Below, piece by piece: positions 11,584-15,705 of a stretch of 15,705 nt of DNA; position 1 is the first letter of the stretch, and the number at the start of each line of letters is the position of its first letter. The notes beneath the pieces are model-generated. The model was not told the DNA's origin, did not search any database, and worked only from the letters and a program-made list of their open reading frames with translations. Made by a program: the position numbers and the translations under genes. Location of the stretch: assembly GCA_032111745.1 (NCBI GenBank), contig JAULUH010000473.1:1-15705 (forward strand). The letters are read 5' to 3'. The stretch comes from JAULUH01 sp032111745. Lineage in GTDB: Bacteria > Chloroflexota > Anaerolineae > JAAEKA01.

Positions 11584-14514
11584 ATGTACAACTCAGAATC
11601 CCATCTCTCCCTGGCCGCCGACCTCCGCCGCGCCGGCGTCGGCGACGTGCGCTTCGATTCCTCCCATCGCCTTCTCTATAGTACCGACGCCAGCATCTAC
11701 CAGATCGAGCCCATCGGTGTCGTCATTCCGCGCAGCGTCGAAGAGGTCATCGCCACGGTGTCCGTCTGCGCCGCGCAGGGCGTGCCCGTGCTGCCGCGCG
11801 GCGGCGGCACCAGCCTGGCCGGGCAGACCGTGGGCCACGCCGTCGTCGTCGATACCACCCGGCACCTCGACCGCATCGTCGAGATCAACCCCGAACAACG
11901 CTACGTGCGTTGTCAGCCAGGCGTGGTACTGGATCACCTCAACGCCGCGCTGCAGCCCCACGGCCTCATGCTCGGCCCCGACCCCGCCAGCGGCAACCGT
12001 GCCACCGTCGGCGGTTCCGTGGGCAATAATGGCACCGGCGCCCACTCCATCCTCTACGGCATGCTCGCCGACAACGTGCTGGCCGTCGAGGCCGTGTTGG
12101 CGGATGGCTCCACCGCCACCTTCGACGACGCCTTCTTCGAGCCCCCTCCCGCCGCCGCTACCAACATCGCCACTGCGCTGCGCCACATCCTTGACACCTA
12201 CGGCGACGACATCCGCCGCGACTTCCCCCGCCACTGGCGCCGGGCCAGCGGCTACAACCTGGACCGCCTCCTGTCCGCCGCCCGTCCCAACCCCGCCCAG
12301 CTCATCGCCGGCTCCGAGGGTACTCTGGCCTTCATGGCCGAAATCACCCTCCAGGTCGTGCCCCGGCCCCGGCGTACGGTCCTGGCCATCATCCACTTCG
12401 ACGACCTGGTGGCTGCCGCCGAGGCCACACCGCCCCTCCTGGAGCTGAGCCCCTCCGCCATCGAGCTGATGGACCGGGTGCTCCTGGACCTGTGCCGCCT
12501 GCAGCCGGCGTACAAGCGCCGTCTCACCTTTGTCGAGGGCGACCCGGCCTGCGTGTTGGCGGTGGAGTTCTACGTCGACGGCGAGGCCGAGGGCCAGGCC
12601 CGCCTCGACTCCCTGGCCGCGCACCTGGCCGCACACGGCCACCGCGGCCCCATCGTGCCCCTGAGCGATCCCGCGGACCAGGCCAACGCCTGGGCGGTGC
12701 GCAAGGCCGGGCTCAGCCTCCTGCTCAGCCGCCGCGGCGACGTCAAGCCCGCGGGCTTCATGGAAGACGTGGCCGTGCCCCCGGAGTACCTGCCCACCTA
12801 CGTGCGCAGCGTGCAGCGCATGTTTGCCTCCTACGGCAAGCAGGCTGCGTACTACGCCCATGCCAGCGCCGGCTGCCTGCACATCCGGCCCATGCTCAAT
12901 CTCAAGACCGCCGCCGACATCGCCGTGATGGACGCCATGCAGAGCGAGCTCCTGGTCCTGATTCAGCCCCTGGGCGGCGTGCTCAGCGGCGAGCACGGCG
13001 ACGGCCTCAAGTTGACCCACCTCAACCGCCAGCTCTTTGGCCCCCGGGTTACCGCGGCCTTTGCCGAGCTCAAGCTGGCCTTCGACCCCCATAACATCTT
13101 CAACCCCGGCAAGAAGGTTCCCGAGGATCTGCTGGCTGCAGTCCAGTCCGGAAGGGCCGCGGAGCAGCCCGCGCCGGACCCGGATCATCACTCCACCGAT
13201 TCCACCCAGCTGCGCTACGGCCCGGCCTACCAGACCATCGATTTCGTGCCCCTGTTCGACTGGTCGGTCGACGGCGGCTTCGCCCGCGCTGTCGAGATGT
13301 GCAACGGCTCCGGCGACTGCCGTAAGTTCAGTGGAGTGATGTGCCCCTCCTTCCAGGCCACCCGCGAGGAGGAGCACAGCACGCGTGGCCGGGCCAACCT
13401 GTTACGGGCTGCACTCTCCGGCCAGCTCAGCGCCAACGCCTGGACCGACCCGGCCGTCTACGACGCGCTGGACCTGTGCCTGGGCTGTAAGGCCTGCAAG
13501 ACCGAGTGCCCTTCCTCCGTGGACTTGGCCAAGATCAAGTCCGAGGTGCTGGCCCAGCGCTACGCCGTCGCCGGCACTCCCCTGCCTGCCCGCCTCTTCG
13601 GCCATATCGACTCCCTCAACCGGCTGGCCGCGCCGCTGGCCCCTCTGGCCAACGCCGCCCTGCGCACCTCCCCTGCCCGCAGCATAGCCCACCGGGTGCT
13701 GGGTCTCCACCCGGCCCGTACGTTGCCCTCATTTGCCAGCCCTACCTTCACCGCCTGGTTCGCCCGCCGCACCCCGTCCCCATCGCCCAGCACGACGCCG
13801 CACGTGGTGCTCTTCCCCGATACCTTTGTTACCTACAACTATCCCTCCATCGGCATCGCCGCCGTCGCCGTGCTGGAGGCCGCTGGCTACGCCGTGCAGC
13901 TGGCCGAGCGCATCTGCTGTGGCCGCACCATGCTCAGCCAAGGGCTGGTGGCAGACGCCCGCCGCCAGGCCGCCCGCAACGTCGACCACCTCTACCCTCT
14001 GGCCGCCCAAGGGCTGCCCATCCTGGTCTGCGAGCCCAGCTGCGCCGCCGCCTTCCACGAGGAATACCACGACCTGTTGCCCGGCGACACGCGCATCCCC
14101 ATCGTGGCCGAGGCGGTTTGGCTCATCGACGATTGGCTGGCCGCCCAGGTGGCGAACGGTTTACCCTTGCCCCTGCAGCCCTTGCCCCGACAGGTGCTCT
14201 TCCACGGCCACTGCCACCAGAAGGCCACCGTCGGCACCGCCGGCTCCCTGGCCGCCCTGCGCGCCGTGCCCGGGCAGCAGGCCAGCCTCATCGACGCCGG
14301 CTGCTGCGGCATGGCCGGCGCCTTCGGCTACACCGCGGACCACTACGAGGTCTCGATGGCCATCGCCCGCGATCGCCTGGCCCCCGCCATCGAGGCCGCA
14401 CCCGACGCCGTGGTCTGCGCCGACGGCGCCAGCTGCCGCCAACAGATCGCCCACGTCACCGGCCGGCCGGTTTTCCATGTGGTGGAGCTGTTGGCGCAAG
14501 CTCTCCCCAGCTAG
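11584..14514 (+). CDS. FAD- and 4Fe-4S-dependent D-2-hydroxyacid dehydrogenase (GlcD/GlcF fusion, YdiJ-like)
   Basis: This 976-residue fusion compares with E. coli YdiJ at about 1018. The N-terminal FAD-binding domain shows PRGGGTSLAGQ at residues 71-81 and GSVGNNGTGAHS near 145. The FAD-oxidase C-terminal domain follows, with GEHGDG at 469-474 and FDPHNIFNPGKK. An iron-sulfur region comes next, with Cys573, Cys579 and Cys587 (ending in MCPSFQAT) and Cys632, Cys635, Cys638 and Cys642 (CLGCKACKTEC). Two CCG domains follow, with paired cysteines at 778-779 and 907-908. Such enzymes oxidise D-lactate, D-2-hydroxyglutarate or related acids and pass electrons to quinone or a carrier; the precise substrate cannot be told. 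The ATG at 11584 has only a weak ribosome site (AGAG). It appears to have its own promoter. Confidence 0.92.
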   Translation: MYNSESHLSLAADLRRAGVGDVRFDSSHRLLYSTDASIYQIEPIGVVIPRSVEEVIATVSVCAAQGVPVLPRGGGTSLAGQTVGHAVVVDTTRHLDRIVEINPEQRYVRCQPGVVLDHLNAALQPHGLMLGPDPASGNRATVGGSVGNNGTGAHSILYGMLADNVLAVEAVLADGSTATFDDAFFEPPPAAATNIATALRHILDTYGDDIRRDFPRHWRRASGYNLDRLLSAARPNPAQLIAGSEGTLAFMAEITLQVVPRPRRTVLAIIHFDDLVAAAEATPPLLELSPSAIELMDRVLLDLCRLQPAYKRRLTFVEGDPACVLAVEFYVDGEAEGQARLDSLAAHLAAHGHRGPIVPLSDPADQANAWAVRKAGLSLLLSRRGDVKPAGFMEDVAVPPEYLPTYVRSVQRMFASYGKQAAYYAHASAGCLHIRPMLNLKTAADIAVMDAMQSELLVLIQPLGGVLSGEHGDGLKLTHLNRQLFGPRVTAAFAELKLAFDPHNIFNPGKKVPEDLLAAVQSGRAAEQPAPDPDHHSTDSTQLRYGPAYQTIDFVPLFDWSVDGGFARAVEMCNGSGDCRKFSGVMCPSFQATREEEHSTRGRANLLRAALSGQLSANAWTDPAVYDALDLCLGCKACKTECPSSVDLAKIKSEVLAQRYAVAGTPLPARLFGHIDSLNRLAAPLAPLANAALRTSPARSIAHRVLGLHPARTLPSFASPTFTAWFARRTPSPSPSTTPHVVLFPDTFVTYNYPSIGIAAVAVLEAAGYAVQLAERICCGRTMLSQGLVADARRQAARNVDHLYPLAAQGLPILVCEPSCAAAFHEEYHDLLPGDTRIPIVAEAVWLIDDWLAAQVANGLPLPLQPLPRQVLFHGHCHQKATVGTAGSLAALRAVPGQQASLIDAGCCGMAGAFGYTADHYEVSMAIARDRLAPAIEAAPDAVVCADGASCRQQIAHVTGRPVFHVVELLAQALPS

Positions 14515-14537
14515 GCGCTCCCCCTCTAGGACACTTC

Positions 14538-15653
14538 ATGCCTATGTCCCCTCGTCTGGTCTTCCTGGATAACCTGCGCGCCTTCGTCGTGATGCTGGTG
14601 ATCGTGCTCCATGGCTCCATGACCTACATGGCGTACGCCCCATCGTGGTGGTACGTGCTGGACCCCCAGAATAGCCTCTTCTTCACCATGGTAGTGCTGA
14701 TCGTCGATGTGCCGATCATGCCGATCATGTTCTTCATCGCCGGCTACTTCGCCCTACCATCCCTGTACAAGCGCGGCGCTACGGGCTTCGCCAAGGAGAA
14801 GTTCACGCGCGTCGGCCTGCCCTGGATCTTCGGTGCCCTCTTCCTGGCCCCCCTGACCGCCTACATGATCTATGTCTCGCGCCAGGTGCCCATGGGTTAC
14901 CTGGAATTCTGGGCCACCGATTTCTGGGGCGATCTATACCAGCAGTCGGTCTATTGGTTCCTGGGCATCCTCTTCGCCATGTTCGTGGCCCTGGCCCTGG
15001 TCTACGCGGCCAGCCCGCGGCTGCGCGACAGCATGCCGCGCACGCAGCAGCCTCCCCGGAGCCTTTTCATCATCTTTCCCCTGCTTACCGCGGCCGGCTT
15101 CCTGTTAATAGGCCTCTTCTTTCCCCTGGATACCTGGTCGCACGTCTATCTCTTTGTCTTCCAGCCCCTGCGCGTCCCCTTCTACATCGGCTACTTCATC
15201 TTGGGCCTCTATGCCCTCCGCCACGGCTGGTTCAGGCCTGATGGCTATCTTCCCCAGCCCTGGACCTGGCTTTGGGCTTGCATCCTAACCGGCCTGGCTT
15301 ATCTAAGCATGCGCTTGTTCGCCCAGAGCTCGCCTGAGGCGTCACTCGTCGTCCAGGCCCTGACCGCCACTACCTTCAGCGTGTTCTGTATGTCAGCCCT
15401 GTTCGCCGGCGTCGCCGTTTTTCATGCCAGGGTCAACGGCATCGGCCGCTTCTGGAGCAGCCTGGCAGCCAATTCCTACGGCATGTACTATGTCCACCCC
15501 CTGATCCTCTATCCCCTGGCCTACCTGTTTGTTGGGTTCTCCTTGCCCTTGTTCCTGAAGGCACCTCTGGTCATCGCGCTGGCAATCGTGTTGTCGTGGG
15601 CCTTCAGCGCGTTCGTGCTCAAGAAAGCACCGCTGACGCGGGAAGTCTTCTAG
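14538..15653 (+). CDS. Acyltransferase family 3 membrane protein
   Basis: This 371-residue polytopic membrane protein belongs to the acyltransferase-3 (OafA/OpgC-like) family. The first helix has the characteristic LDNLRAFVVMLVIVLHGSM, with the conserved Arg and His near residues 13 and 25. MFFIAGYFALPSLYKRG and an amphipathic segment FAKEKFTRVGLPWIFG follow, as is usual in the family. About ten hydrophobic helices can be counted, the last ending just before a KKAPLTREVF tail. These proteins move acyl groups onto extracytoplasmic sugars, lipids or other acceptors. ATG 14538 is chosen because AGGA (14528-14531) lies 6 nt upstream; ATG 14544 is less well placed. It follows the dehydrogenase by 23 nt and may share its transcript, but no functional link is evident. 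The acceptor is unknown. Confidence 0.88.
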   Translation: MPMSPRLVFLDNLRAFVVMLVIVLHGSMTYMAYAPSWWYVLDPQNSLFFTMVVLIVDVPIMPIMFFIAGYFALPSLYKRGATGFAKEKFTRVGLPWIFGALFLAPLTAYMIYVSRQVPMGYLEFWATDFWGDLYQQSVYWFLGILFAMFVALALVYAASPRLRDSMPRTQQPPRSLFIIFPLLTAAGFLLIGLFFPLDTWSHVYLFVFQPLRVPFYIGYFILGLYALRHGWFRPDGYLPQPWTWLWACILTGLAYLSMRLFAQSSPEASLVVQALTATTFSVFCMSALFAGVAVFHARVNGIGRFWSSLAANSYGMYYVHPLILYPLAYLFVGFSLPLFLKAPLVIALAIVLSWAFSAFVLKKAPLTREVF

Positions 15654-15705
15654 CTCGATTGACTACTTTCCATGGATCGCATGGTGGCGAAGCTCACGAC
15701 ATCGG
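15654..15705. other. Window end, no supportable feature
   Basis: These 52 nt after the acyltransferase stop contain ATG at 15672 and 15681, but too little sequence remains to judge a gene. No terminator hairpin was seen. Confidence 0.5.

Noticed and set aside
13506..14537. N-terminal extension of the acyltransferase frame back to 13506
   Set aside because: The extra translation is Arg/Pro/Gly-rich shadow of the FAD/Fe-S gene in another frame; the family N-terminus and a ribosome site begin at 14538.

Overview
The window is a GC-rich bacterial scaffold piece with strong C/G preference at third codon positions and two 10-N gaps (1184-1193 and 7572-7581). All well-supported genes lie on the + strand. 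Gene content, intergenic repeat style and the toxin-antitoxin type suggest an uncultured Chloroflexota (Anaerolineae or Caldilineae-like) metagenome assembly. That placement is an inference from general resemblance; no marker gene is present.

Region 1 (1-7375) looks like a nitrogen-scavenging locus. A 5'-truncated FdrA/AllF gene overlaps by ATGA a complete YlbE/AllG (DUF1116) gene. These two families form part of the oxamate carbamoyltransferase of allantoin breakdown, which makes carbamoyl phosphate plus oxamate from oxalurate. After 126 nt comes a complete BMP-family ABC importer in the order lipoprotein, double ATPase, permease 1, permease 2, of the nucleoside-uptake kind. The simplest reading is uptake of a purine or ureide feeding the catabolic enzymes; AllH and carbamate kinase are not visible and could lie upstream.

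Region 2 (7376-8500) is an accessory patch with visibly lower GC. It holds intergenic repeats (17-bp tandem units, a 39-bp direct repeat, a 27-bp inverted repeat around an assembly gap), a sequence resembling an IS3-family terminus, and a toxin-antitoxin operon behind a near-consensus sigma70 promoter. The RelE/ParE-like toxin is split by a frameshift.

Region 3 (8504-11441) holds a DinB-fold protein, a TIM-barrel sugar isomerase/epimerase, an AlsE-like ribulose-phosphate-3-epimerase family enzyme (ATGA-coupled to the isomerase), and a decayed chimera in which a zinc alcohol dehydrogenase 5' part is joined to a sulfatase 3' part. It looks like a sugar or sugar-alcohol catabolic operon that has lost its dehydrogenase.

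Region 4 (11442-15705) starts with a promoter and a small palindrome, then a 976-residue FAD plus Fe-S 2-hydroxyacid dehydrogenase (GlcD/GlcF fusion, YdiJ-like), then an acyltransferase-3 membrane protein. The last 52 nt hold no supportable feature.

Nothing here is clearly a wholly new system. The items most worth following are the AllF/AllG plus BMP-importer linkage, the frameshifted toxin next to an apparently intact antitoxin, the alcohol dehydrogenase/sulfatase chimera, and the epimerase with altered active-site loops.
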